Below, piece by piece: positions 19,125-27,254 of a DNA stretch of 64,000 nucleotides. Made by a program: the position numbers and the translations under genes. Below the pieces are notes generated by a model. The model was not told the DNA's origin, did no database searches, and saw nothing but the letters and a program-made list of their open reading frames with translations. Origin of the DNA: Mesorhizobium sp. LHD-90 (lineage in GTDB: Bacteria > Pseudomonadota > Alphaproteobacteria > Rhizobiales > Rhizobiaceae); NCBI RefSeq assembly GCF_030929505.1, contig NZ_JAVFVV010000006.1, forward strand, positions 186,001 to 250,000. Direction: 5' to 3'. The stretch's first letter is position 1; the number at the start of each line of letters is the position of its first letter.

Positions 19125-20456
19125 ATGCGGCTGTCGCGCTATTTCCTGCCGATCCTCAAAGAGACGCCCCGCGAGGCCGAGATCGTGTCGCACCGGCTGA
19201 TGCTGCGCGCCGGCATGATCCGCCAGCAGGGGCAGGGCTCGTTCACCATGCTGCCGCTCGGAAAACGCGTGCTCGACAAGGTGTGCAAGATCATCCGCGA
19301 GGAGCAGGACCGCGCCGGCGCGCTGGAGATCCTGATGCCAACCATCCAGTCGGCCGAACTCTGGCGCGAGAGCGGCCGTTATGACGACTACGGCAAGGAG
19401 ATGCTGCGCATCAAGGACCGGCAGGACCGCGACCTGCTCTACGGTCCCACCAACGAGGAGATGGTGACGGAGATCTTCCGCTCCTATGTGAAATCCTACC
19501 GCGACCTGCCGCTCAACCTCTATCACATCCAGTGGAAATTCCGCGACGAGGTGCGGCCGCGCTTCGGCGTCATGCGCGGGCGCGAATTCCTGATGAAGGA
19601 CGCCTATTCTTTCGACCTCGATTACGAGGGTGCCCGGGCCGCCTACAACCGCATGTTCGTGTCCTACCTCAGAACCTTCACCCGCATAGGCCTGAAGGCG
19701 ATCCCGATGCGCGCCGACACCGGTCCGATCGGCGGCGACCTTTCCCATGAATTCATCATCCTGGCGGATACCGGCGAGAGCCAGGTTTTCTGCCACAAGG
19801 ATTTTCTGGACCTGCCGGTGCCCACGGAAAGCGTCGACTTCCGCGACAACGCCGAGATCGGCGGCATCGTCAGGCAGTGGACGACGCCCTATGCCGCCAC
19901 CGACGAGATGCATGACGAGGCGGCGTGGGACAAGATCCCGGAAGCCGACCGGCTTTCGGCGCGCGGCATCGAGGTCGGCCATATTTTCCATTTCGGCGAG
20001 AAATATTCGAAGCCGATGAACGCAAAAGTGCAGGGTCCCGACGGCAAGGAACATTTCGTGTCGATGGGCTCCTACGGCATCGGCCCGACGCGCCTGATCG
20101 CGGCCATCATCGAGGCCAGCCATGACGAGAACGGCATCGTCTGGCCGGCTTCCGTCGCTCCCTTCGACGTCGCGCTGATCAACATGAAGGCCGGCGACGG
20201 CGATTGCGACCGCGCCTGCGAGACCCTCTACGCGGCGCTGACCGCCGCCGGGCTGGACGTGCTCTACGACGACACCGACCAGCGCGCGGGCGGGAAATTC
20301 GCCACCGCCGACCTGATCGGCCTGCCGTGGCAGGTGATCGTCGGGCCGCGAGGTGTGGCCGCCGGCGAGGCCGAAATCAAGAACCGCGCCACAGGCGAGC
20401 GCTTCACCCTCCCGCTCGCCGATGTCGCCGGCCGGCTCACGGGTGCTTCCGCATGA
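19125..20456 (+). CDS. proS: Proline-tRNA ligase, short alphaproteobacterial type
   Basis: A 443-residue class II aminoacyl-tRNA synthetase. Motif 2 ([21 protein letters not shown]) and the C-terminal anticodon-binding domain ([15 protein letters not shown]) are visible. It lacks the roughly 180-residue INS editing domain of the Escherichia coli enzyme, as is usual in alphaproteobacteria. The stop overlaps the start of the next gene (ATGA). Confidence 0.95.
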   Translation: MRLSRYFLPILKETPREAEIVSHRLMLRAGMIRQQGQGSFTMLPLGKRVLDKVCKIIREEQDRAGALEILMPTIQSAELWRESGRYDDYGKEMLRIKDRQDRDLLYGPTNEEMVTEIFRSYVKSYRDLPLNLYHIQWKFRDEVRPRFGVMRGREFLMKDAYSFDLDYEGARAAYNRMFVSYLRTFTRIGLKAIPMRADTGPIGGDLSHEFIILADTGESQVFCHKDFLDLPVPTESVDFRDNAEIGGIVRQWTTPYAATDEMHDEAAWDKIPEADRLSARGIEVGHIFHFGEKYSKPMNAKVQGPDGKEHFVSMGSYGIGPTRLIAAIIEASHDENGIVWPASVAPFDVALINMKAGDGDCDRACETLYAALTAAGLDVLYDDTDQRAGGKFATADLIGLPWQVIVGPRGVAAGEAEIKNRATGERFTLPLADVAGRLTGASA

Positions 20457-21739
20457 CGGCGAAGGTGGCCGCCGGGCCGGCGGGCGCAGGCCCGTTCTCG
20501 ATGTTCGAGCGCATGATCGCCTGGCGCTATCTGCGCCCCCGCCGCAAGGAGGCGGTGGTCTCGGTCATCGCGCTGATCTCCTTCTTCGGCATCATGCTGG
20601 GCGTGGCGGCCCTCATCATCGTCATGGCGGTGATGAACGGATTCCGCGCCGAGCTGCTGACGCGCATCCTCGGCATCAACGGCCATCTGGTGATGTCGCC
20701 GGTCGACCTGCCGCTCGACGACTACGACGCCATCGCCAAGCGCATCGAAGGCGTGGCCGGAGTCCGATACGCCATCCCGATGATCGACGGCCAGGTGCTG
20801 TCGACGGGTCTGGCCGGACCCGGTGCCGGCGCGCTGGTGCGCGGCGTCCGCGGCGATGATCTCGGCAAGGTGTCGCTGGTCGCCAACAACATCCGCCAGG
20901 GTTCGCTGGTCGGCTTCGACACCAGCGAAGGGGTCGCCATCGGCGCCCGCATGGCCGAGAATCTCGGCCTGGTGCTGGGCGACACCATCACGCTGGTGTC
21001 GCCGGAAGGCGACGCCACGCCCTTCGGGACGACACCGCGCGTAAAAACCTATCCGGTCGCGGCGATCTTCGAGGTCGGCATGTCGGAATACGATTCCTCG
21101 ATCGTGTTCATGCCGCTGTCGGAAGCGCAGCTCTATTTCAACATGGAGAAGCAGGCGCAAACCATCGAGATCTTCGTCGACAATCCTGATCGCGTCGACG
21201 CGCTCAGGCCGGCGATCGAAGAGGCGGCGCAACGGCCGGTCTACCTGGCCGACTGGCGGCAGCGCAACCAGACCTTCTTCTCGGCGCTGCAGGTCGAGCG
21301 CAACGTCATGTTCATGATCCTGACGCTGATCGTGCTGGTGGCGGCGCTGAACATCATCTCCGGCCTGATCATGCTGGTGAAGGACAAGGGCCACGACATC
21401 GCCATCTTGCGCACCATGGGGGCGACGCAGGGGGCCATCCTGCGCATCTTCCTGATGACGGGCGCGGCGATCGGGGTGGCCGGCACCATCGCCGGCGTGG
21501 TTTTGGGCGTGGTCGTCTGCCTCAACGTCGAATCGATTCGCCGGTTCTTCTCCTGGCTCTCCGGCACGGTGCTGTTCAATCCGGAGCTCTATTTCCTCAG
21601 CCAGTTGCCGGCGCGCATGGATTTCAGCGAGACCGCCTCGGTCGTCGCCATGGCGCTGGTGCTGTCGTTCCTCGCCACCATCTTTCCGGCATGGCGCGCC
21701 GCGCGGCTCGATCCGGTCGAAGCGCTGCGGTACGAATAG
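20453..21739 (+). CDS. lolC: Lipoprotein-releasing ABC transporter permease
   Basis: A 428-residue permease of the LolC/E family: one membrane helix near residues 40-65 ([20 protein letters not shown]), a large periplasmic domain, then three C-terminal helices with the FtsX-type core. It releases lipoproteins from the inner membrane to LolA. Alphaproteobacteria use a single LolC/E-type subunit, so lolC or lolE naming is equivalent. The start ATGA overlaps the proS stop; lolD follows directly. Confidence 0.93.
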   Translation: MTAKVAAGPAGAGPFSMFERMIAWRYLRPRRKEAVVSVIALISFFGIMLGVAALIIVMAVMNGFRAELLTRILGINGHLVMSPVDLPLDDYDAIAKRIEGVAGVRYAIPMIDGQVLSTGLAGPGAGALVRGVRGDDLGKVSLVANNIRQGSLVGFDTSEGVAIGARMAENLGLVLGDTITLVSPEGDATPFGTTPRVKTYPVAAIFEVGMSEYDSSIVFMPLSEAQLYFNMEKQAQTIEIFVDNPDRVDALRPAIEEAAQRPVYLADWRQRNQTFFSALQVERNVMFMILTLIVLVAALNIISGLIMLVKDKGHDIAILRTMGATQGAILRIFLMTGAAIGVAGTIAGVVLGVVVCLNVESIRRFFSWLSGTVLFNPELYFLSQLPARMDFSETASVVAMALVLSFLATIFPAWRAARLDPVEALRYE

Positions 21740-22420
21740 ATGAACGAGACGATCATCGAACTGAAGGCGGTCGAGCGCCACTACGTGCAGGGCCAGCGCA
21801 AGCTGACCATTCTGAACGGCGCCGATTTTTCGCTGAGCCGGGGCGAGATGGTGGCGCTGGTGGCGCCTTCAGGCACCGGCAAATCCACTCTGCTGCACAC
21901 CGCCGGCCTGCTGGAGCGGCCGGACGCCGGCGACGTCATCCTTGCCGGGCGCGCCTGCGGACGCCTTTCCGACCAGGAGCGCACCGCGATCCGCCGCAAC
22001 GACATCGGCTTCGTCTACCAGTTCCATCACCTGCTGCCGGAATTCTCGGCGGTGGAAAACATCATGATGCCGCAACTGGTGAAGGGCCTGCCGCCGGCGG
22101 AGGCGCGGACCCGCGCCATGCAGTTGCTCGACTACATGCAGATCGCCAAGCGCGGCGAGCACCGGCCCGCGGAACTTTCGGGCGGCGAGCAGCAGCGCGT
22201 GGCGATCGCCCGTGCGGTCGCCAACGCGCCGCTGGTGCTGCTTGCCGACGAGCCGACCGGCAACCTCGACCCGACGACGGCCAGCTATGTGTTCGACGCG
22301 CTGGCCGCACTGGTGCGCCAGTCCGGCCTGGCGGCGCTGATCGCCACGCACAATCACGATCTCGCCCAGCGCATGGACCGCCGCGTGACGCTTTCGGAAG
22401 GCCATATTGTGCCGCTGTGA
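21740..22420 (+). CDS. lolD: Lipoprotein-releasing ABC transporter ATP-binding protein
   Basis: A 226-residue ATPase with Walker A ([11 protein letters not shown], near residues 36-46), the signature [14 protein letters not shown] and Walker [14 protein letters not shown]. It powers lipoprotein release with the preceding permease and starts immediately after its stop. In related genomes dnaE usually follows; here the next 180 bp have no large gene and an accessory region begins. Confidence 0.95.
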   Translation: MNETIIELKAVERHYVQGQRKLTILNGADFSLSRGEMVALVAPSGTGKSTLLHTAGLLERPDAGDVILAGRACGRLSDQERTAIRRNDIGFVYQFHHLLPEFSAVENIMMPQLVKGLPPAEARTRAMQLLDYMQIAKRGEHRPAELSGGEQQRVAIARAVANAPLVLLADEPTGNLDPTTASYVFDALAALVRQSGLAALIATHNHDLAQRMDRRVTLSEGHIVPL

Positions 22421-22597
22421 GGATGGCGGATGCCGTTGTGTCCGAAGTTGCCCTGCGGGACATGGCGGCGGATATCTTGAAGAATCTCGATCGCGGATAG
22501 TCGCCTCGCGACAAGCAGTGACTGGATGCAAATGCCAGGCTGGACAGAACGGTTTCGTTCCTTTCCGGAGGGGCGGGATTGGACTGTCGCCGGCCTC

Positions 22598-22870
22598 TCA
22601 CCCCTCCACATATTTATGCAGAATTGAATTGATCAGCGTCTGATACGGCATTCCTTCCTCCGCCGCGCGGGCTTTCAGCCGGGCAAGATCCCGCTCGGGA
22701 ATGGAGATCGAAATGCGCTGCCTTTTGCCGTCGAGCGCGCGCCTGGCGGCATCCTGCCAGAACGCCCGCTGCGCCTCGATGTTGCCGACCGACACCCATT
22801 CGCCGCGTTCTGAGCTTTCGATCAGATCACGCTCCTCGGTCTCGGTAATTCCTGCTTTGCCCTTTTCCAT
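22598..22870 (-). CDS. Antitoxin of a BrnT/BrnA-like pair
   Basis: A 90-residue protein whose C-terminal part (RISISIPERDLARLKARA then GMPYQTLINSILHKY) is a ribbon-helix-helix-type DNA-binding and dimerisation segment of the BrnA/CopG antitoxin kind. I start it at 22870 (MEKGKAG), 2 bp after the toxin stop; the frame is open further upstream but inside the toxin gene. It should neutralise the toxin and repress the shared promoter. Confidence 0.75.
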   Translation of the reverse strand: MEKGKAGITETEERDLIESSERGEWVSVGNIEAQRAFWQDAARRALDGKRQRISISIPERDLARLKARAAEEGMPYQTLINSILHKYVEG

Positions 22871-22872
22871 GG

Positions 22873-23142
22873 TCAGCCTCCGAGATAGTCCTTTGTCGCG
22901 TTTCGGCTCGGGAACATCGTCTTCAGGAAAATTGTCTCGCCGTCGGTCACGAACGGCACGATCCACGCATATCCTTCAATGGCCACGACAAGTTGCCGTT
23001 GGTGCGCGTATCGTTCGACGTTCGGATGAGCCCGCTCATCCAGAAGTGCACCCTCCGAAAGAGCGATCAGAACGCGCTCGAAGCCGAAGCCGTGCCGCTC
23101 CTTCAGTTCGGCGTTCTTGACCGGGCTCCATTCGATCTGCAT
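22873..23142 (-). CDS. brnT: BrnT-family toxin
   Basis: An 89-residue protein with the BrnT pattern: an N-terminal W-x-P/D-x-K-N followed by KERHGFGFERV, a central DERAH...ERYAH, and a C-terminal (S/P)SRNATKDY. BrnT toxins are RelE-fold ribonucleases that block translation. It is the first gene of the pair; toxin-first order is typical of brnTA. The operator-like dyad lies just upstream. The gene symbol is by resemblance. Confidence 0.7.
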   Translation of the reverse strand: MQIEWSPVKNAELKERHGFGFERVLIALSEGALLDERAHPNVERYAHQRQLVVAIEGYAWIVPFVTDGETIFLKTMFPSRNATKDYLGG

Positions 23143-23148
23143 CGCACT

Positions 23149-23172
23149 GGAGTATATATTCTATACATATCC
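23149..23172 (-). promoter_or_regulatory. Promoter/operator dyad of the toxin-antitoxin pair
   Basis: An AT-rich imperfect palindrome (GGAGTATATATTCTATACATATCC on the plus strand, mirror halves GGAxTAT...ATAxTCC) sits 6 bp upstream of the toxin start in otherwise GC-rich DNA. It can serve as -10 box and repressor site together, the usual arrangement for autoregulated toxin-antitoxin operons. Confidence 0.6.
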
Positions 23173-23668
23173 AGGTCGCAAGCGCGGCGGGCATCGCCTG
23201 ACCGACCGCCTCGGCGGAACTGCTCCGCCGCCGATGGCCCGCATCAGCGATTGGCGGGACGGCCTTTCCTTGGCGATCCTGGGGTGGAGTAGGCCATCGC
23301 GGCGCCCCAGGGTCCAAGCGGCGGCGAAGCGCGATGGCGGCCCCTAGCAGGCTGATGAAAAAGTCCCGAGGATACCCGTTTTGATTCGTGTTCGTGCACG
23401 GTTCGATTCTGATACGTTCCGTGAACAAAACAGTTTTTCAACAGCCTGCTAGATGGGGGCATGACATCCCGAAAGCGGGAATGAGAATCACCGCCGCACC
23501 GAAAATTTTCTTGGACGCCCCCCGGTTGAAGCCGCCAAGCCGTTGTTTTTGCTGATCCCGCCTTCGTCCACCCGGCGCGCCAAACGCCGCCGGGTACGAT
23601 TTTTATCCCCCTCCCCAAAACCTGCCTCACACTTGTCGGGCCGGTCGTGGTGACCGGAGGAGGCGGCG
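23173..23668. other. Intergenic region with a MITE-like element
   Basis: About 500 bp without a convincing gene. It contains the 109-bp inverted-repeat element at 23344-23452, described separately. The rest is GC-rich and shows no known family in any frame. Confidence 0.5.
23344..23452. mobile_element. 109-bp MITE-like inverted-repeat element
   Basis: The ends are 19-bp inverted repeats with one mismatch: CTAGCAGGCTGATGAAAAA on the left and the complement of CTAGCAGGCTGTTGAAAAA on the right. The interior of about 70 bp has no gene. CAGGCTGTTGAAAAA is a common type of insertion-sequence end. No transposase is present, so movement would need one supplied from elsewhere. Confidence 0.65.
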
Positions 23669-24505
23669 ATGGACGGACCGATCGAGAAGAACTGGGAGGC
23701 GCTGAAGCGCATCCTCGTGATGCTCGTGTCTATGGCCGGGTTTGCCGACGGCGGGTCCACCCTGCCGCGCCAGCTCCATCGCGCCATCCTGCGGCTGCTG
23801 CGCCCGGCCGAATCCGCGGCGCGGCGCCTGATCATCGCGGCGGCGCGCGGGATCGTTGTGACCTTGCCGCCTCTGCGCCCGCGAAAACCGAAGCCCAAAA
23901 GCATCGAGCCCATCCTGCGCAGCCTCGGCATCGCCGTCACCATGTCGAATGCCGATTTCACCCGCGCCGAAGCAGCCCGGAAAGCCGCAGCGCTGCGTGC
24001 CGCCCGTCCGCGTGTCCAAAACCTGTCGCTGCTCGATCCCCTCAAAAATGCGTTCCGCTTCCGCCGTCGTTACGTGCCGGCGCACACCGTGCCGCGCATC
24101 AGGTCGTTCGATGACAACTCATCGTACCGCCCCCTGCCTGCGCCGCCGTCGCCGGACGATCCGGTTGACGCATCGCGGTTGGTATTGCGGCTGGAGGCGT
24201 TGGGCCGCGCGCTGGATGACCTGGCGGGCCAGGCCAAACGCTTTGCCCGCTGGAAGGCGCGCCGCGACGCAACACTTGCCCAGAGGAAGCAAGGTGGCGG
24301 CGCGGGCGCGCAAAACAGGCAAAGTGGCAGCACGGTCCGGTTCCGCCGCATCTCGCCGCTGCGTCGCGGGCGTCCGCCCGGCGGCCGGCTGTCGCGCTAC
24401 GACCCGACAGCCATCCATCCCCGCAACATCCGCGAGATCGACGAGATTCTGGCGCACGCCCATGCGCTGGCCGTCTACGCGCTGGAGTCTCCCGACACGT
24501 CATGA
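23669..24505 (+). CDS. Unknown arginine-rich protein
   Basis: A 278-residue basic protein with no recognised domain. The N-terminal half is Arg/Ala-rich with short hydrophobic patches. The central part is proline-rich (near residues 150-170). A helical stretch LRLEALGRALDDLAGQAKRF lies near 175-195. A strong ribosome site (GGAGGAGG) precedes the ATG. It sits in the accessory patch ahead of the LexA-controlled peptide but ends 190 bp before the LexA box. Confidence 0.55.
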   Translation: MDGPIEKNWEALKRILVMLVSMAGFADGGSTLPRQLHRAILRLLRPAESAARRLIIAAARGIVVTLPPLRPRKPKPKSIEPILRSLGIAVTMSNADFTRAEAARKAAALRAARPRVQNLSLLDPLKNAFRFRRRYVPAHTVPRIRSFDDNSSYRPLPAPPSPDDPVDASRLVLRLEALGRALDDLAGQAKRFARWKARRDATLAQRKQGGGAGAQNRQSGSTVRFRRISPLRRGRPPGGRLSRYDPTAIHPRNIREIDEILAHAHALAVYALESPDTS

Positions 24506-24687
24506 CCGCGCGGCCCTGCAGGACGCGAAAAGCCAAGCATCAAGGGCCGGCGCGGAGTTTTTCCACCGCGCGGAAGCGACGGCGCTTGTCCCCAACGGAA
24601 TTTGCCCGCTCCGGGGGCTTCGTAAACCTTCCGTTAACCACCGAATCGCCGCACGGCAAGATTTCTGGTTTCCGTCCTGTTCTCTCG

Positions 24688-24711
24688 TTGACGAACGAAC
24701 AAAATTAGAAC
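24688..24711 (+). promoter_or_regulatory. LexA (SOS) box with overlapping -35
   Basis: GAAC-N7-GAAC at 24697-24711 (GAACAAAATTAGAAC) is an exact match to the direct-repeat LexA box of Rhizobiales and Rhodobacterales. A TTGACG at 24688-24693 could be the -35 element, and an extra GAAC stands at 24693. It lies 33 bp before the start of a 28-codon gene, the right place to repress it until DNA damage. Confidence 0.7.
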
Positions 24712-24744
24712 AAACTGTAAACAAATTCGAAACAGGAGAGAGTG

Positions 24745-24831
24745 ATGACCGATTTCGTCCAGGACGTCGTTTCGCTGGTCTCGATGAGCACTTTTTTGAT
24801 CACCGTGTCGCTTTGGATCGGCGCGCTCTGA
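24745..24831 (+). CDS. 28-residue single-pass membrane peptide under a LexA box
   Basis: The ATG at 24745 is preceded by AGGAGAG at ideal spacing. The product is 28 residues: a short acidic N-terminus (MTDFVQD) and about 21 hydrophobic residues (VVSLVSMSTFLITVSLWIGAL). A LexA box lies just upstream. Size, single-helix topology and SOS control recall SidA of Caulobacter, a 29-residue inner-membrane inhibitor of cell division. I cannot confirm sequence similarity from memory, so function is inference. Confidence 0.6.
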   Translation: MTDFVQDVVSLVSMSTFLITVSLWIGAL

Positions 24832-24844
24832 CAAGCCGCAGCGC

Positions 24845-25030
24845 TCAATCCCCGACCGCGACGCCTTCCCGGCGCGGGTCGGCGCCGCCGACGAGGCCGC
24901 CCGGCGTCCAGGTGATGCCGTGCAGGCCGGAATTCAGGTCTTTTGCCGCGACCTTGAAGCCCGGCGCGGTCAGGTCGTCGGCAAGCTCTTCCGCCTTCGT
25001 CCCGCCCTCCAGACCAGCCTTGTCCTGGGG
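24845..25030 (-). pseudogene. ggt: Remnant of a gamma-glutamyltransferase C-terminus
   Basis: Read on the minus strand the last about 58 codons encode a typical GGT tail: KAGLEGGTKAEELADDL, then DLNSGLHGITW, then GGADPRREGVAVGD and a stop at 24845. Upstream, at about 25030, the frame meets an in-frame TAA and similarity ends, so the catalytic part is missing. The rest was lost, probably when the neighbouring exported gene arrived. Confidence 0.65.
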
Positions 25031-25156
25031 CCGTTGTTACTGGGATTGATCACATCATCCGGTTTCACGCCCGCCCCAGCAAGGATCGTCTGGACAGTTC
25101 CGAAACATGCGAGCAAGCTTGTCAGGCTGAAGAGTGACCTACCAAGGAGTACAACG

Positions 25157-25879
25157 ATGTTGATGAAGAACATCCTGCTGCTTGCACTGTTCGCTTGCTC
25201 ACTGGCCTCAACGGAGGTCAGGGCCGAGACATTGCCACTGCCGGCAAATCTCATCGGGGCGGCTTCCGACGCTGGTGAATCGCTCCTAGTCGAGGCGGAT
25301 GCTAGGGAAGCCTATTTTCCGCTGGCGATCAATTTCGTCACCCAGAAGAACCAGGCCTTTTGTGGAGTGGCCAGCAGTGTCATGGTCCTGAATGCCATCG
25401 GCGTGCCGGCCCCAACAGTGCCGGAGTATGACCCGTACACCACCTTTACCCAAGACAATCTTTTGGACGCACGCAGCGAACAGGTCATTCCGGTCGAGAC
25501 GATCAAAAAACAGGGAATGACCTTAGATGAATTGGGTGGCCTTCTTGCGTTGCAGCCCTTGCAGATTGAAATTCGACATGCCGAAGACAGTAATCTCGAA
25601 AAATTTCGTAAGGAAGCCAGAGACTACCTCGCATCTGAAGGGCGATTTGTAATCGTCAATTACTTGCGCAAAGCTATGGGTCAGGAAAAAGGAGGTCATA
25701 TATCACCCTTGGCCGCTTACGATGTCGAGAGCGACCGTTTTCTAATCCTCGATGTTGCCCGGTACAAGTATCCACCTGTCTGGGTGACGGCGGCAGACCT
25801 GTTCAACGCCATGAACACGCAAGACTCGGACAATAACAACCGCACGCGGGGTTATGTTCTGATCGCTGCCAGGCCCTGA
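25157..25879 (+). CDS. Exported phytochelatin-synthase-like cysteine protease
   Basis: A 240-residue protein with a signal peptide (MLMKNILLLALFACSLASTEVRA) and a papain-like phytochelatin-synthase domain. The catalytic cysteine is in QKNQAFCGVASSVMVLNA, the histidine in GGHISPLAAYD, and the aspartate in FLILDVARYKYPP. Bacterial members usually cleave glycine from glutathione and do not make long phytochelatins. The start ATG at 25157 follows AAGGAG; 25163 is an alternative. Base composition is lower in GC than its neighbours, and it abuts a broken ggt, another glutathione enzyme, so transfer is likely. Confidence 0.85.
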   Translation: MLMKNILLLALFACSLASTEVRAETLPLPANLIGAASDAGESLLVEADAREAYFPLAINFVTQKNQAFCGVASSVMVLNAIGVPAPTVPEYDPYTTFTQDNLLDARSEQVIPVETIKKQGMTLDELGGLLALQPLQIEIRHAEDSNLEKFRKEARDYLASEGRFVIVNYLRKAMGQEKGGHISPLAAYDVESDRFLILDVARYKYPPVWVTAADLFNAMNTQDSDNNNRTRGYVLIAARP

Positions 25880-25963
25880 AGTTTGCCCCGGAACAGCTCT
25901 CTGGGTTGCTAACATGGACACAACGATAGCCCGATGTTTGGCAGGCGGTTCTAGGCTTAATGC

Positions 25964-26107
25964 CTACATCCATACTTCGTACCAATAGGCCGAACTTCCT
26001 CGATCTGCCGACGCGCCTGTGCGACCTCCCAACGTATGGTCTTCCGGCGTCACCGTGTCCGACGCCTGCTGTGCGAAGGCGAACCCGCAAGTTACGAGAA
26101 TTCGCAT
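25964..26107 (-). CDS. Possible small gene coupled to lipB
   Basis: A 47-codon frame whose ATG overlaps the lipB stop (TGATG). The product begins [22 protein letters not shown], which looks like a short signal-peptide remnant followed by polar sequence. It may be the leftover N-terminus of a longer exported protein or a chance frame; I do not recognise it. Confidence 0.25.
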   Translation of the reverse strand: MRILVTCGFAFAQQASDTVTPEDHTLGGRTGASADRGSSAYWYEVWM

Positions 26108-26844
26108 CAGCCCGCCTTGCGGTTCTCGTCCCAGATCTCTTCAGCCGCGCCGAACACCTGGCCGAAGGCTGCCTTCAGCGCCACGTCGAAATCCGCCATG
26201 GTGACCGGCAGGCCAAGGTCAACGAGGCTGGTGACATCGTGGTCGCTCACCCCGCAGGGTACGATGCCGGAAAAATGTGACAGGTCCGGCTCGACATTGA
26301 CGGCGATGCCGTGAAAGCTCACCCAGCGGCGCAGGCGGATGCCGATGGCCGCGATCTTGTCCTCGGCCGCCGAACCGTTGGGCTGCGGCGGCCGGTCCGG
26401 CCTCACCACCCAGACGCCGACCCGGTCCTCGCGGCGCTCGCCGCGCACGTTGAAAGCAGCCAGCGAGGCGATGATCCATTCCTCCAGAGCCGCCACGAAG
26501 GCTCGGACATCCTCGCGCCGGCGCTTCAGGTCAAGCATGACGTAAGCGACACGCTGACCCGGCCCGTGATAGGTGTACTCGCCGCCGCGTCCGGCGTCGA
26601 ACACAGGAAAGCGGCTGGGGTCGACCAGATCCTCGATTCTTGCGCTGGTGCCGGCAGTGTAGAGCGGCGGGTGCTCGACCAGCCACACCAGTTCGCCAGC
26701 ACGGCCCTCGCGGATGGCGGCAACGCGTTCCTCCATGAACGCAAGCGCGTGACCGTAGGGCGTAAGCCCGGGCTCGATCAGCCACTCGACGGGCGCCGAG
26801 CCGGGCATGGGCAAGAATGACGTGGCGATTTCGCTGCGCTGCAT
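26107..26844 (-). CDS. lipB: Octanoyl-[acyl-carrier-protein]:protein transferase
   Basis: A 245-residue enzyme that moves octanoate from ACP to lipoyl domains, the first step of lipoate synthesis. The family motifs [34 protein letters not shown] (catalytic lysine) and [14 protein letters not shown] (catalytic cysteine) are all visible. The start at 26844 gives a normal length with about 15 extra N-terminal residues. Confidence 0.95.
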   Translation of the reverse strand: MQRSEIATSFLPMPGSAPVEWLIEPGLTPYGHALAFMEERVAAIREGRAGELVWLVEHPPLYTAGTSARIEDLVDPSRFPVFDAGRGGEYTYHGPGQRVAYVMLDLKRRREDVRAFVAALEEWIIASLAAFNVRGERREDRVGVWVVRPDRPPQPNGSAAEDKIAAIGIRLRRWVSFHGIAVNVEPDLSHFSGIVPCGVSDHDVTSLVDLGLPVTMADFDVALKAAFGQVFGAAEEIWDENRKAG

Positions 26845-26987
26845 GGAAGTATCCGATCGGCGTCAATATGGACGCTCGCGGCGTGCGCGTCCAGTTCGCG
26901 GGCAGGTCGCCTGCAGCCTGACACGCGGCCGAGCGGGCGCTCCGGAACGGGACGCCGCGAAAAGCAAAAAATGTCTTGGAGAGTGAC

Positions 26988-27072
26988 TGGTGCGGTCGAG
27001 AAGACTCGAACTTCCACGGGTTGCCCCACAGCGACCTCAACGCTGCGCGTCTACCAATTCCGCCACGACCGC
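26988..27072 (-). tRNA. tRNA-Leu(GAG)
   Basis: An 85-nt tRNA including the encoded CCA. The acceptor stem GCGGTCG pairs with CGACCGC; the D region has GGAATTGGTAGACGC; the anticodon loop is TTGAGGT with GAG; a class II variable arm (GGGGCAACCC region) is followed by the T-loop GTTCGAGTC. It reads CUC/CUU leucine codons. Confidence 0.97.
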
Positions 27073-27254
27073 ACGTCACGAAAGAGCCGATCGGAACCGG
27101 CTCGCGGCCTTTAGCAAATCGGTTCCGGCGAAACAAGTGCGACGCAAAGTATTTCACCGCTCGCCGGCGCACATTGCCGGCGACGCCGGCCTGGTGGCAG
27201 ACATATCGTCCCGTCGTCTGCGTCCGGACGCATTTTGTTTGAAGTTCCGGGTGC

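Noticed and set aside
22424-22500. 25-codon frame after lolD (MADAVVSEVALRD...)
   Set aside because: Very short, with a weak ribosome site and no recognised relative; it could be a remnant but cannot be supported.
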